Assembly (NCBI GenBank): GCA_022616665.1
Contig: JAKEFJ010000048.1
Location: 1 to 48,790, forward strand
Direction: 5' to 3'
Origin: Acidobacteriota bacterium
GTDB taxonomy: Bacteria; Acidobacteriota; Polarisedimenticolia; Gp22-AA2; AA152
Length of the DNA stretch: 48,790 bases
The position numbers were made by a program, and so were the translations under genes. Below are positions 32,002 to 40,986 of the stretch, piece after piece. Numbering within the stretch: position 1 is the first letter of the stretch; the number at the start of each line of letters is the position of its first letter. Under the pieces are notes generated by a model that was not told the origin of the DNA, made no database searches, and was given only the letters and a program-made list of their open reading frames with translations.

Positions 32002-33858
32002 ATGGAACCGGTGAAAAACTCAGGCACGCTCTCCGAAATCTCCTGCCCTCGGCTTTTGGCGTATCTGCATCGGACACGATTTGACGGCACGCTGCGAATC
32101 TCTCGCGGGGCGCTTCTGAAGCTCCTCTACTTCCAGGCGGGTGAGATCGCCATGGCCTCCTCCAATGATCAGGGAGACCACCTGGCTCCCATTCTGATTC
32201 GGGCTGGTAAGCTGAAGCCGGAACAGATGGATCTCGCCCGCAAGTCGACCAAGCCGGGCACTTCCCTCGCCCGCATCTTGGTCCAGATGGGATTCCTCAC
32301 CAGCGGAGAGTTGTTCGCCGGGGCGCGCCAGCAGCTGCGCCAGATCGTCGGCAGCCTCATGGGACTGACCGACGCCGCTTACGAGATTCAGGGAGGGTAT
32401 TTTCCCAGGGAGATAACTTCCCTGAACGTGGATACGCGGGAGATGTTCCTGGATCTCATTCGCGACCTTTCCGACCGCAGCTTCGTCTTGCTGGAAGTCG
32501 GAGCGCCCGACACGATCTATGTTCCCGCAAAGGATTCGCTGAATGGATCCGATGGCCCCCGACTGCCCCGAGCATGGAAGGATCACGCCGAGCGCTTCTC
32601 GTCTCCTCTCGCCATCCATGAGTTCGGACAAATGTCGAGCCTCGATGATTTTTCCGCCAGCAAAGTGGTGTACGGCCTGTCACTGTTCGGCTGTGTGGCG
32701 CCGCACCGGCACGAAGAGAGCACCCCGGAAACGGCAACGATGAAGCCTGCCTCCGAGCCCGCCGCACATCCCGAGCCGGTGCCGTCGGTGGAGATTGTCG
32801 ACGCGGAGGATTCCGATGCTTCCCCGCAAGAAGCTTCTCCGGAGCTCTCCCGGGACGCTGAAATGACTCCTGCGGAGCCGGAGGTGGAACCGATTCCCTC
32901 TTTCCGCGAGAGATTCCACTCCGTCAAGCCAACCGAGGAGCACCCCCAACCGACACCGGAGCCGCCACCCCCGCCTCCAATTGCCCAGCCGCCGCTCCCG
33001 TCACTCATGAATTCCCCGCAACCGGCTCCGGCGTCTTCTGCCGGGGTGGACAGAGTCTCCGATGGGGAGCCGATTCGGCTGGAGTTCAAAGGTCCGTTCG
33101 CCGATCGGCTCCCGCCGGTGAAACCCTCCCGACCGTGGGCGGCAGCCTCGATCCTGGGGGGGGTTGTACTTCTGGCATTGACCTCCTACTGGTTTATCTT
33201 CCTCCGGGCTCCCGGAGCGGCGCCCGCCCCCGCGCCCCCGGCACAGGAGGTTCCCTCCAGCGAAACGACGGGCGAGGATTCCACGGCAAGTGGAGCCGTG
33301 GAAGAGGACAATTCAGCTGCCCCGGTGGCGAGCGCGGCAGGAGAAACGGCCGAGGCTGACCAACTGGAGTCACCCCCGTCGCCGCCGTCGGAAGCCTCCT
33401 CCGCGACAGCCCAGGCGCCTGCGCCCCTTGCTCGCGTGCAGGCAAATCCTGAATCGCCCATGCAACCGTCGCCGCCTGGGGTCGCTTCCTCTCCGATTCC
33501 TGCGGGATTTCGCGCCGCCCGCTCCCGCCTGGATGCCGGGGAGTACGCCTCGGCCGCACAGAGCTGGGCCGGAGGCTTCGGCGCCCAGGCTGATCGGTCC
33601 TTCACGATACAAATCGCCATCGCCTGCCGGCAGGAGACTCTCCAGAAGGCCGCCCGTCGGACGCCGGACTCCAACCAGTTCTTCGTCCTTCCTTTTTCAT
33701 TGGGGGGCCGTCCTTGCTACCGACTCTGCTGGGGGGTCTACGAGAGCCTGGATTCGGCGCAATCATCCAAGTCGTCGGTTCCCGCCTTCTTTCTTGACGA
33801 GGGGGGGCAGCCGGTGGTGGTGAGCCTGCATAAGGCGCTCGCAACGGAGGGACGCTGA
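32002..33858 (+). CDS. DUF4388 - transmembrane - SPOR-like protein
   Basis: A 618-residue protein with three parts. Residues 8-160 are DUF4388 (PATAN-like; FDGTLRISRGALLKLLYFQAG is its core), with a possible second lobe to 235. Then comes a Pro/Glu-rich linker (240-375), one transmembrane helix (379-401), another Ala/Ser/Pro-rich linker and a C-terminal domain (534-611) with FTIQIAIAC and CYRLCWGVYESLDSAQ, which resembles SPOR domains that bind peptidoglycan stripped of stem peptides. Thus an inner signalling domain seems linked to an outer wall-sensing one. First gene of a four-gene cluster; the next begins 1 bp later. Confidence 0.8.
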   Translation: MEPVKNSGTLSEISCPRLLAYLHRTRFDGTLRISRGALLKLLYFQAGEIAMASSNDQGDHLAPILIRAGKLKPEQMDLARKSTKPGTSLARILVQMGFLTSGELFAGARQQLRQIVGSLMGLTDAAYEIQGGYFPREITSLNVDTREMFLDLIRDLSDRSFVLLEVGAPDTIYVPAKDSLNGSDGPRLPRAWKDHAERFSSPLAIHEFGQMSSLDDFSASKVVYGLSLFGCVAPHRHEESTPETATMKPASEPAAHPEPVPSVEIVDAEDSDASPQEASPELSRDAEMTPAEPEVEPIPSFRERFHSVKPTEEHPQPTPEPPPPPPIAQPPLPSLMNSPQPAPASSAGVDRVSDGEPIRLEFKGPFADRLPPVKPSRPWAAASILGGVVLLALTSYWFIFLRAPGAAPAPAPPAQEVPSSETTGEDSTASGAVEEDNSAAPVASAAGETAEADQLESPPSPPSEASSATAQAPAPLARVQANPESPMQPSPPGVASSPIPAGFRAARSRLDAGEYASAAQSWAGGFGAQADRSFTIQIAIACRQETLQKAARRTPDSNQFFVLPFSLGGRPCYRLCWGVYESLDSAQSSKSSVPAFFLDEGGQPVVVSLHKALATEGR

Positions 33859-33859
33859 C

Positions 33860-35317
33860 GTGTCGAGACGGTCTCGCGTCGGATGGCTCGTTGCCGTTTT
33901 GGCCACCGGGACCGTTGCCGCCGACGTGCTCCATCTGAAGGACGGGCGGAGCATCCCCGTGGAGTCGTGGGAATTCAAAGGCGATAGCATCGTGTTCGAG
34001 ATCCCCGCGGGAAGCGTGACCATCCCTCGCTCCCTTCTGGAGCGCGTGGAGGTGACGACCCCGCTTGCCACGAAGGTGGCGACTCCCTCCGAGAACTCCC
34101 CGGCGCCTCCCTCCGGCAAATCCCCCGCCGCCTCTCGTCCCGCCCCACCGTCGGCACCCAAGACCTCAACCATCCCCGAGAAGCCGCCAGCCGACTGGTC
34201 GCGCCTCTCGGAAGACGCCAAGGAGCGGGAGCTCGAGAAAATGAAGCGAGCGCTCAGGGACAATCCGCGGCAGCGTGAAGAGATCTCACGGCAGCTGGCG
34301 CTGGGGCTGTCGGATCTGGCGGCACGCTGGGCGAACCAGGGCGATCTGGCCGCCGCCCAGACCCGCTTCGGCGAAGCGCTGTCTTACGATCCCCACTGCC
34401 TGCCCGCCGTTATAGGTCTTTCGAGCGTCTACCTGAAGCAGGGGAAGGACTCTTATGCCCGAGCCCAGATCGAGGAGGGTCTGGTTTTCTTCCCGAAGGA
34501 CCCCACGCTCCACTACCTGCTGGGGGAAGTCCATTACGTGCAGGAGAATCTCCGGGACGCCATCTCCGAGTGGGAGACTTCCCTGTCTCTCAAGAGCGAT
34601 CCCCGCGTGACGGCGCGACTGGAGAAGGCCCGCCGGGAATTTGCGGTGGATGAGGGTTATCAGAGGAAGGACACGGCTCACTTCACTTTCCGCTATGAGG
34701 AGTCAGGCTCCATCCCCGAGAGCCTCGCGGCATCGCTTCGAAGTTACCTGGAGGATGAGTACGGCGAGCTTTGCGATCGATTTCAATTCGTGCCACCCGG
34801 CCCGCTGGTTGTGATTCTCTATCCCTCCCGCGATTTCCATCAGGTTACCCAGGAGCCGGCTACGGTGGCGGGCCTCTTCGACGGCAAGATCCGGATTCCG
34901 CTGGGGGGAGTCAAGACGCTGAACCCTCCTTTGCGAGCCGTGCTGGTCCACGAATTGACGCACGCCTTTGTTTTTGGCAAGAGCGGGGGGAATTGTCCCC
35001 GCTGGCTGCAGGAAGGCCTCGCGCAGCTACAGGAGGGGAAATCTCCCTCTCCGGCGGAGGAGCGTTCCCTGGTCCGGGACCTGGCCGCTTCCGAAGGGCG
35101 ATCCTGGTATGACGAATTCAGCTATGCCTCGTCCTTGTCCTTCACGCGCTACCTGTCGGAGCGATACCCTTTCCAGATTTTCCTGGAGGCGCTGGATCGG
35201 ATGAAGACGGGGGGATCCGCCGAGGAGGCCTTGCAGGAGAGTACCCGGGAAGACTTCGCCCAGCTGCAGAAAAGCTGGTTGGATCAACTGGTGCGTCAAT
35301 TCGCCGAGGGACACTGA
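33860..35317 (+). CDS. Exported TPR protein with gluzincin metallopeptidase domain
   Basis: A 485-residue protein. A signal peptide (1-21) is followed by a short beta domain (DVLHLKDGRSIPVESWEFKG), a Pro/Ser-rich linker, TPR repeats (about 143-260) and a peptidase MA-like domain (270-480) with HELTH (364-368) and a third zinc ligand Glu385 in WLQEGLAQL. It should act in the periplasm on an unknown protein. It starts at GTG one base after the DUF4388 gene, and its stop is one base before the DnaJ gene, so they form one operon. Confidence 0.85.
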   Translation: MSRRSRVGWLVAVLATGTVAADVLHLKDGRSIPVESWEFKGDSIVFEIPAGSVTIPRSLLERVEVTTPLATKVATPSENSPAPPSGKSPAASRPAPPSAPKTSTIPEKPPADWSRLSEDAKERELEKMKRALRDNPRQREEISRQLALGLSDLAARWANQGDLAAAQTRFGEALSYDPHCLPAVIGLSSVYLKQGKDSYARAQIEEGLVFFPKDPTLHYLLGEVHYVQENLRDAISEWETSLSLKSDPRVTARLEKARREFAVDEGYQRKDTAHFTFRYEESGSIPESLAASLRSYLEDEYGELCDRFQFVPPGPLVVILYPSRDFHQVTQEPATVAGLFDGKIRIPLGGVKTLNPPLRAVLVHELTHAFVFGKSGGNCPRWLQEGLAQLQEGKSPSPAEERSLVRDLAASEGRSWYDEFSYASSLSFTRYLSERYPFQIFLEALDRMKTGGSAEEALQESTREDFAQLQKSWLDQLVRQFAEGH

Positions 35318-35318
35318 G

Positions 35319-36830
35319 ATGGCCCTGCTCTCGGGAAGACTTTCGCAGCAAATGCTGGCACAGGTGTTGGGGCAGGTCCTGTCGCTGGGGAAATCGGGGG
35401 CGCTGAAGATTTCACTGGGGAACATGACCCGCCAGCTTTTCATCGAAAAAGGAAAGTCGATCCGGTACGCGGCTTCCAACCTGATGGCCGAGAGTCTCAC
35501 GGAGCATCTGAAGCGAGTGGGAAAGTTCAACGCCGAGCAGGTGCGACGAGCCACCACCTCCAAAATGGCGAACGAGCTTTTGAGCTCCGCCATGCTGCGA
35601 CTGGGATTCCTGAGCCATGACGAACATCGAGACATGGTCCGGGCGATGATCGAAAAGGTTGTGGTGGCCTCGGCCAATTGGAAGGATGCCGGCTACGAAT
35701 ACATGGAGGGGGAGATTCCATTCGCGCAGGCCGAAGACGTAGGCCTGCCGGTGCCGGTGGCTATCCTGGGGCTGACCCGCCACGGTAGCGATCTCGCCGC
35801 ACTGCGCCGTTCGCTGGGAGATGGAAATCTTCGGATTCGCGTCAACCCATTGCCGGCATTTCCCCTGGAGCAGGTTCCTTTGGATCCGGCTGAGGGGTTC
35901 CTGGTCTCCCGCGCGGACGGGACCCTCTCGGTGCGTGAAATCTCCCTGATGAGCCCCCTGGGAACCGACGAGACCGAGCGGGCGCTGTGCGGCCTGATTC
36001 TCGCGGGCATCCTGATGATCGACGGTGCCGAAAGCGAGCCCGCGCACTTCGGAGCACCCCGCCCGCAGAAGGCCGACACACGAGAGAAGGTGGAGCGCCC
36101 CCGGCGCACCGACGGCCCGACATCGGTGTCACCCCCGGTCCCGTCCGGCCCCGTGGAAGAGGTTCTCGAGCGCTTCGGGGCTCTGGATGGCCAAAACCTC
36201 TATCAGGTGCTGGGAGTGAGCCCGACTGCCTCCGAATCGGAGATTCGCCACGCCTACTACTCCCTGGCCAAGCGCCTCCATCCCGACAAATTCGCCGACG
36301 AGCAGACCAAGGCCCGCGCCGAAAAGCTGTTTGCCGCGATCACGGAATCCTACTCCACCCTTTCGCGAACGGAAAACCGCCAGGAATACGACAAGAACAT
36401 TCAACCCGTGGCGGCGAAGGGCGCCTCTGAAGCCTCCGCGGCGCAGGTGGCGCGCCAGAACTTCCTCCACGGCAAGGCCCACCTGGAAAAGCACGAGCTG
36501 ACGAAGGCGCTCTCCTTTTTCGAGCATGCGGTGGAACAGGAGCCCGGTCGCGAGGAGTATCGCCGCTATCTGGCGCTGGTCCAGAGCAGCAACCCAAGGC
36601 TCCGGAAAGAGGCTGAGCAAAACTTCCTCAAGGCCATCGAGCTGAACCCCACCTTCGCCGAAAACTACGCGCAGCTGGGACTCCTGTATCGGAAAATGGG
36701 TCAAACCGCCAGGGGGGACGAATTCCTCCAGAGAGCCCTCTCCTGGGACCCCAGCAACGAAACCGCCGTGGAAGCTCTCCGATCCGAAGATCCCAAGAAG
36801 GGAATCCTGAAAGGGATCTTCGGCAGCTGA
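35319..36830 (+). CDS. DUF4388 - DnaJ - TPR protein
   Basis: A 503-residue cytoplasmic protein. DUF4388/PATAN region at 4-235, a charged linker, a J domain (293-360, with HPD at 321-323 in KRLHPDKF, the DnaK-stimulating motif) and TPR repeats (376-480). No membrane helix. The J domain should recruit DnaK to whatever the TPR and DUF4388 parts hold. Proteins joining DUF4388 and J domains occur in Myxococcota and Acidobacteriota, where they are thought to work in motility and signalling. Third gene of the module. Confidence 0.85.
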   Translation: MALLSGRLSQQMLAQVLGQVLSLGKSGALKISLGNMTRQLFIEKGKSIRYAASNLMAESLTEHLKRVGKFNAEQVRRATTSKMANELLSSAMLRLGFLSHDEHRDMVRAMIEKVVVASANWKDAGYEYMEGEIPFAQAEDVGLPVPVAILGLTRHGSDLAALRRSLGDGNLRIRVNPLPAFPLEQVPLDPAEGFLVSRADGTLSVREISLMSPLGTDETERALCGLILAGILMIDGAESEPAHFGAPRPQKADTREKVERPRRTDGPTSVSPPVPSGPVEEVLERFGALDGQNLYQVLGVSPTASESEIRHAYYSLAKRLHPDKFADEQTKARAEKLFAAITESYSTLSRTENRQEYDKNIQPVAAKGASEASAAQVARQNFLHGKAHLEKHELTKALSFFEHAVEQEPGREEYRRYLALVQSSNPRLRKEAEQNFLKAIELNPTFAENYAQLGLLYRKMGQTARGDEFLQRALSWDPSNETAVEALRSEDPKKGILKGIFGS

Positions 36831-36843
36831 CCTCTCAGCCGCA

Positions 36844-36871
36844 TTGACTTCCCCTCCGCCGGGCCTAAATT
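36844..36871 (+). promoter_or_regulatory. Putative promoter of the Ser/Thr kinase gene
   Basis: TTGACT (36844-36849), 16-nt spacer, TAAATT (36866-36871), in the 112-bp gap before the kinase. The -10 box is only 4/6, so read-through from the upstream genes is also possible. Confidence 0.4.
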
Positions 36872-36942
36872 CCTTCAAGAGCCGCATTTCCCCCTGGAGA
36901 GGGGGGGTTTCTCTCGGATTACGAACTCGTCATGGAGAGGGG

Positions 36943-38673
36943 ATGCCCAGCGTCACCTGCCCACATTGCCAATCCTCCCAGGAGGTGAATTCCGTCTCCG
37001 CTGGCGCCCAGGAAGGAGTCTCCTGCGCTTCCTGCGGCAGGCCATTTTCCCTTTCTGTCCCGTCGCCGAGCCCGACCCAGCGGATCAACTCCGCCTCCGA
37101 GAAGCTTCCCTCGACCGCCACGGCTGAAAAACTACCGGCCCGAATGGGCCCCTACGAGATTCGCGGCATCATCGGCACCGGAGGGATGGGGGTGGTGTAT
37201 CAAGGGTGGGACGAGCGACTCAACCGCAGCGTCGCCGTCAAGACCCTGAAGCCCGAGCTGGCTAAAGAGCCCGCCTTCTGCGAGCGCTTCCTGAGGGAGG
37301 CCCGGGCCGTCGCCTCCCTGTCCCACCCGAACGTGACCCAGATTTATTACATCGGGGAGGAGGAGGGGAGGCCGTTTTTCGCCATGGAGTTTCTGGAAGG
37401 CAAGCCCCTGGACGCTCTGCTGCGCGAGGAAGGCAAGCTTGCCTCCTCCCGGGCCGCAGAGCTGATCCGGCAGGCGGCTCTCGGCCTCAAGGCCGCCGCC
37501 GCCCGCGGCGTGATCCACCGGGACATCAAGCCCAGCAACCTGGTCCTGACGAAGGAAGGCGTCCTGAAGGTGACCGACTTCGGCCTGGCCAAGATGGTGG
37601 TGGCCGATTCGGGGCTGACTCTCACCGGAGAAGTGCTGGGCTCTCCCAACTACCTGGCCCCGGAGCAGGCCTCCGGTGCGGCCGCGGATCTCCGCTCCGA
37701 CATTTATTCCCTGGGTGCCACACTCTACGAGCTGCTCACCGGTCGTCCGCCCTTCGACGGACCGACGCCCGTTTCCATCATCCTCAAGCACGTGCGCGAG
37801 CCCTTGCGCTCGCCGCGGCAGTTCAGTCCGGAGCTGCCGGTTCCTCTGGTGACGCTCACCCAGCGGATGCTCGCCAAGCGCCCGGAGGATCGCCCGAAGG
37901 ACTATGACACTTTGCTGCGCGAGATGGACCGGTTGCTGGCGGCCGTCAGCAGCCCATCGGATGGCAGATCGGCCCTGCTGGGCGGGACCCCAAGCGATGG
38001 CCGGAATCCCGGAGCCGGCGTTTCCGCCCCGTTTCGAGGCCTGCCTGCGGAACCCATCGGCTCGTCTTCGGGACTCTGGATTATCGGCTCGATTCTGGCG
38101 CTGGGACTCATCGCCGCGTGGGGCTTCCTCAAACAATCGCGCGCCGCGGCGGCTTCCTCCACGGTGCCCACCATCCGGGCGGGCATCACGCAGCCCGCTT
38201 CCCCACCCGAACCCATGCGGGGCGCACAGAATCCGGATCAGCCCCCCTCCTCTTCCGATCCCGCCTCCGGCGATCCGTACCAGACTCGAATTCTCTCCAC
38301 CAGCGCCGAGGTTTCACCCCCCCAGCTGGGCGCCACCGGACCGCGCCAGCGCACCTTCGACCTGCCGCCGCGCATGGACAGGCTCAAAGAAGTCGCGCGG
38401 GCCAACCTCCAGTTCGTGGAGAACACCCACGAGATCACCCTGGACGGGCGCCTCAAGGTACGAGGCTCCGTTTACAATGCGGGCCTCGCAGCTGCCAGCG
38501 AGATCAAGGTGCACGTCACTCTCACCGACCCGGAAGGCAATGTCATCGCCTCCGGCGACGCGACCCTGTCGCCGCCCCTCCTCTCCAGTCACCAGTCAGG
38601 CACCTTCGAAGTCCTCTTCCCCGATCCGCACCGCAGCATCAGCATCAAAGCCGAGCTGAGCTGGAATTCCTGA
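36943..38673 (+). CDS. Zn-ribbon Ser/Thr protein kinase with outer FxLYD-like domain
   Basis: A 576-residue Hanks-type kinase. N-terminal zinc ribbon (C6, C9, C28, C31), kinase domain 71-330 with GTGGMGVVYQ loop, K100, HRDIKPSNL (D194 catalytic), DFG (212-214) and SPNYLAPEQ. Then a linker, one helix (377-396), and an outer C-terminal domain (about 484-572) with VRGSVYNAGLAAASEIKVHV, as in FxLYD domains. It may sense a wall or protein signal outside and phosphorylate inside. Last gene of the DUF4388 module. Confidence 0.9.
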   Translation: MPSVTCPHCQSSQEVNSVSAGAQEGVSCASCGRPFSLSVPSPSPTQRINSASEKLPSTATAEKLPARMGPYEIRGIIGTGGMGVVYQGWDERLNRSVAVKTLKPELAKEPAFCERFLREARAVASLSHPNVTQIYYIGEEEGRPFFAMEFLEGKPLDALLREEGKLASSRAAELIRQAALGLKAAAARGVIHRDIKPSNLVLTKEGVLKVTDFGLAKMVVADSGLTLTGEVLGSPNYLAPEQASGAAADLRSDIYSLGATLYELLTGRPPFDGPTPVSIILKHVREPLRSPRQFSPELPVPLVTLTQRMLAKRPEDRPKDYDTLLREMDRLLAAVSSPSDGRSALLGGTPSDGRNPGAGVSAPFRGLPAEPIGSSSGLWIIGSILALGLIAAWGFLKQSRAAAASSTVPTIRAGITQPASPPEPMRGAQNPDQPPSSSDPASGDPYQTRILSTSAEVSPPQLGATGPRQRTFDLPPRMDRLKEVARANLQFVENTHEITLDGRLKVRGSVYNAGLAAASEIKVHVTLTDPEGNVIASGDATLSPPLLSSHQSGTFEVLFPDPHRSISIKAELSWNS

Positions 38674-38741
38674 TCTGCAGGGAGACTGCGCTGCTTCAGA
38701 TGCATGGGTCGCCGGATCTTGAATCCTGATGCAGTGCGTCG

Positions 38742-39332
38742 CTAGGCTTCCATGTCGGGGGCGGAGGCGGCGAGCTGGGCTGCGTGGCGGATGTAATGGA
38801 AGCCGGAGAACACCGTGGCGGTCAGGGTGAGGTAGACGAGGTAGGGAACCACCGCCGTCGAGCGAATCCCGAGGGTGTTGTAGAGAAGCATGGTGCACAC
38901 CGTGACGACTTGCATCGCCGTGGTGATCTTCCCGTAGAGCGTGGCCGGGAAGCGGGTCAGGCCCGTGGCCAGATGGATGACCAACGCGATGAGGACGATG
39001 AGCACGTCCCGGCTGATGGTGAGAATGGTCAGCAGGATGGGAAAGCGATTGAGCAGGGTGAAATCGGGGAAGCTGGCGGGATGATCGGGCAGCGAAAGGA
39101 CGACCAGCGCGGCGGTCATGAGGAGCTTGTCGGCCAGCGGATCCAGGAACGCTCCCAAGGAGCTCCCCTGCCCGAAGCGGCGGGCCACGAAACCATCCAG
39201 CGCGTCGCTGATCCCGGCCGCGGCGAAAACTCCCAGGGCCCAGCCGGGATGATTCGACACCACCAGCATGATGAAGACCGGGACCAGGACCATCCGGGCG
39301 ATGGTGAGGAGATTGGCGACGGTGAATCCCAA
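38742..39332 (-). CDS. pgsA: CDP-diacylglycerol-glycerol-3-phosphate phosphatidyltransferase PgsA
   Basis: A 196-residue membrane enzyme that makes phosphatidylglycerol phosphate. It has the CDP-alcohol phosphotransferase motif DALDGFVARRFGQGSSLG then FLDPLADK (D43, D46, G47, A50, R51, G60, D64, D68) and about six helices. Length fits PgsA. It ends a minus-strand operon after hfq and miaA, and its gene is convergent with the kinase, 68 bp apart. Confidence 0.88.
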   Translation of the reverse strand: MGFTVANLLTIARMVLVPVFIMLVVSNHPGWALGVFAAAGISDALDGFVARRFGQGSSLGAFLDPLADKLLMTAALVVLSLPDHPASFPDFTLLNRFPILLTILTISRDVLIVLIALVIHLATGLTRFPATLYGKITTAMQVVTVCTMLLYNTLGIRSTAVVPYLVYLTLTATVFSGFHYIRHAAQLAASAPDMEA

Positions 39333-39355
39333 GGTTCCTCCACGTGGCCCCGGTG

Positions 39356-39679
39356 TCAGGAGCTGCTACCGGGAGGGGCCTCCCCTTCTCCCCCATCCGG
39401 CACTGCCGGTTCTCGAGGAGCTTCCTTCGCTTTCTCGGCGTTGGGGTCGAAGTGGATGAAATTCCCGAATGTCTTGCTGCTGCTGACGGTGGCGATGGCG
39501 TGCTTGAAAATCATCTGCTCGCCCTGGGAGCTCTCTACAATCACCGTGAACTTGTCAAAGCTCTTGATGCGCCCGGTGATCTTCCTCCCGCTGTTCAGGA
39601 ACACCAGGACGCGGGCCTTGTCCTTGCGGGCCTGGTTGAAGAAATCGTTCTGGATGTTCAGCGAGTCTTCCCGTTCCAT
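39356..39679 (-). CDS. hfq: RNA chaperone Hfq
   Basis: A 107-residue Sm-like hexameric RNA chaperone. The Sm1 strand region is NIQNDFFNQARKDKARVLVF, then GRKITGRIKSFDKFTVIV, and Sm2 carries KHAI (59-62). It has a C-terminal Pro/Glu-rich tail of about 33 residues. ATG at 39679 has AGGAGG 4 nt upstream; longer upstream frames overlap miaA. The miaA-hfq order is conserved in Proteobacteria. Its presence makes small-RNA regulation likely in this organism. Confidence 0.92.
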   Translation of the reverse strand: MEREDSLNIQNDFFNQARKDKARVLVFLNSGRKITGRIKSFDKFTVIVESSQGEQMIFKHAIATVSSSKTFGNFIHFDPNAEKAKEAPREPAVPDGGEGEAPPGSSS

Positions 39680-39710
39680 GGGGCCTCCTGTCCCGGACTT
39701 GGCCAAGCGC

Positions 39711-40676
39711 CTACCCGATTCCGGCGGTGGAGCCGATCCGCTCGGCCACATAGTCCCCGATCCTCCGAGCCGCCGACTCGATCGGACCGCTCACCTCGAA
39801 CCACTGCACGTCGCGCTCCTTGCGAAACCAGGTCATCTGCCGCTTGGCATAGCGCAAGGTGTTCCGGATGATCAGCTCCCGGGCTGCGGGGAGGTCACAC
39901 TCCCCCCGCAGATGAGCTGCCAGCTCGCGATACCCGAGTGCCTTGAAAGCATTGCCTCCCTGCGGGTACCGCTCCATCAGGCCGCGAGTTTCCTCAAGAA
40001 GCCCGGCCTCCAGGAACGCGTCCACCCGCCGGGTGATCCTCTGGGTTATCTCGACGCGCGACCGGAGAAGGCCGACCTTCACGCTGGGGAAACGGTCCTC
40101 AGAGCGCCACTCCTCCCGCGCCCGGCCCACGGTGTCCATGATGCCCTGTTCCGCCAGCTCCAGTGCGCGCACCAGGCGCTGGCGATCCGAAGGCGCGATG
40201 CGCCCGGCGGAAACGGGATCCTTCTCCTGGAGCAGCCGGTGTAACGTGCCGGCGCCCTGCACTTCCTCCAACAGAAGCAGGTGCTTCCTAAGATGCGGAT
40301 TCCGCCTGGGAAGATCCGACACGCCTTTGAGAATTCCGCGCAGATACAGTCCCGTCCCGCCCACCAGGATGGGCACGGCCCCCGCGGCAAGCATTTCGGA
40401 TAGAGCCTCATCCGCCGCTCTGAGAAAATCACCCAGCGAATAGTCTCGATCCGGGTCTTCCAGATCCAAGCCGCGATGCGGGACCCTTTCACGGACGACC
40501 TTGGGTGGCTTGGACGTCCCGATGTCCAGTCCCCGATAGACTGCCATGGAATCGACGCTGAGAATCCAGCCGCCGAACCGCTGCGCCAGGGCCAGGGCGA
40601 TTTCGCTCTTTCCGGATGCGGTCGGGCCCACGATGACCACGGCAGGCGCGCCCGCATTTCCCGGGGCCCGGGTCAA
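39711..40676 (-). CDS. miaA: tRNA dimethylallyltransferase MiaA
   Basis: A 321-residue enzyme that adds the dimethylallyl group to A37 of tRNAs reading UNN codons. P-loop GPTASGKS (17-24), DSMAVYRGLDIGTSKP, PILVGGTGLYLRG, and ARRQMT-like KRQMTWFRKE near the end are family hallmarks. TTG at 40676 overlaps the preceding stop as TTGA, with AAAGG 9 nt upstream; a longer frame upstream is not credible. Confidence 0.95.
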   Translation of the reverse strand: MTRAPGNAGAPAVVIVGPTASGKSEIALALAQRFGGWILSVDSMAVYRGLDIGTSKPPKVVRERVPHRGLDLEDPDRDYSLGDFLRAADEALSEMLAAGAVPILVGGTGLYLRGILKGVSDLPRRNPHLRKHLLLLEEVQGAGTLHRLLQEKDPVSAGRIAPSDRQRLVRALELAEQGIMDTVGRAREEWRSEDRFPSVKVGLLRSRVEITQRITRRVDAFLEAGLLEETRGLMERYPQGGNAFKALGYRELAAHLRGECDLPAARELIIRNTLRYAKRQMTWFRKERDVQWFEVSGPIESAARRIGDYVAERIGSTAGIG

Positions 40677-40984
40677 CCCAAATCGCCTTTCTGCCTCTGG
40701 TCGTCCCGGGACCGGTTGACCACCTCCTTGAGATGGTCCTGGCAGTAGATGTGCCCCTGCTGGACGGGCTTGCCGCACCGGGGGCACCTGCTTCCCGTCA
40801 CCTTGTTGGATAGGCGCAAGGCCATGGAAAGGAGAAGACTGGTGACCAGCAGTAAAGCGCCGGCTCCCAGAAGCAGGCGCACCTGAGAGACGCGGTTCTC
40901 GTGGAAGATCATCTCGGAGGCCACCATCCAGACGACGGCGGCCGCCATGGCAAGCAATCCGATGCTACGCAAGAGCTTGACCAA
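40673..40984 (-). CDS. Small membrane protein with C-terminal zinc ribbon
   Basis: A 103-residue protein: two hydrophobic helices (about 6-24 and 37-57) and a C-terminal CPRCGK with a downstream HIYCQDH, giving a CxxC...CxxH zinc ribbon. Then a basic-acidic tail. I do not recognise a family. TTG start with AAGGAG 5 nt upstream; 2 bp after the DUF4388 gene and overlapping miaA by 4 bp, so it lies inside an operon. Confidence 0.65.
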   Translation of the reverse strand: MVKLLRSIGLLAMAAAVVWMVASEMIFHENRVSQVRLLLGAGALLLVTSLLLSMALRLSNKVTGSRCPRCGKPVQQGHIYCQDHLKEVVNRSRDDQRQKGDLG

Positions 40985-40986
40985 GA

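Noticed and set aside
38784-40244. 486-codon plus-strand open frame
   Set aside because: It lies across pgsA, hfq and miaA, all firmly identified on the minus strand; its residues are low-complexity and charged, without any motif.
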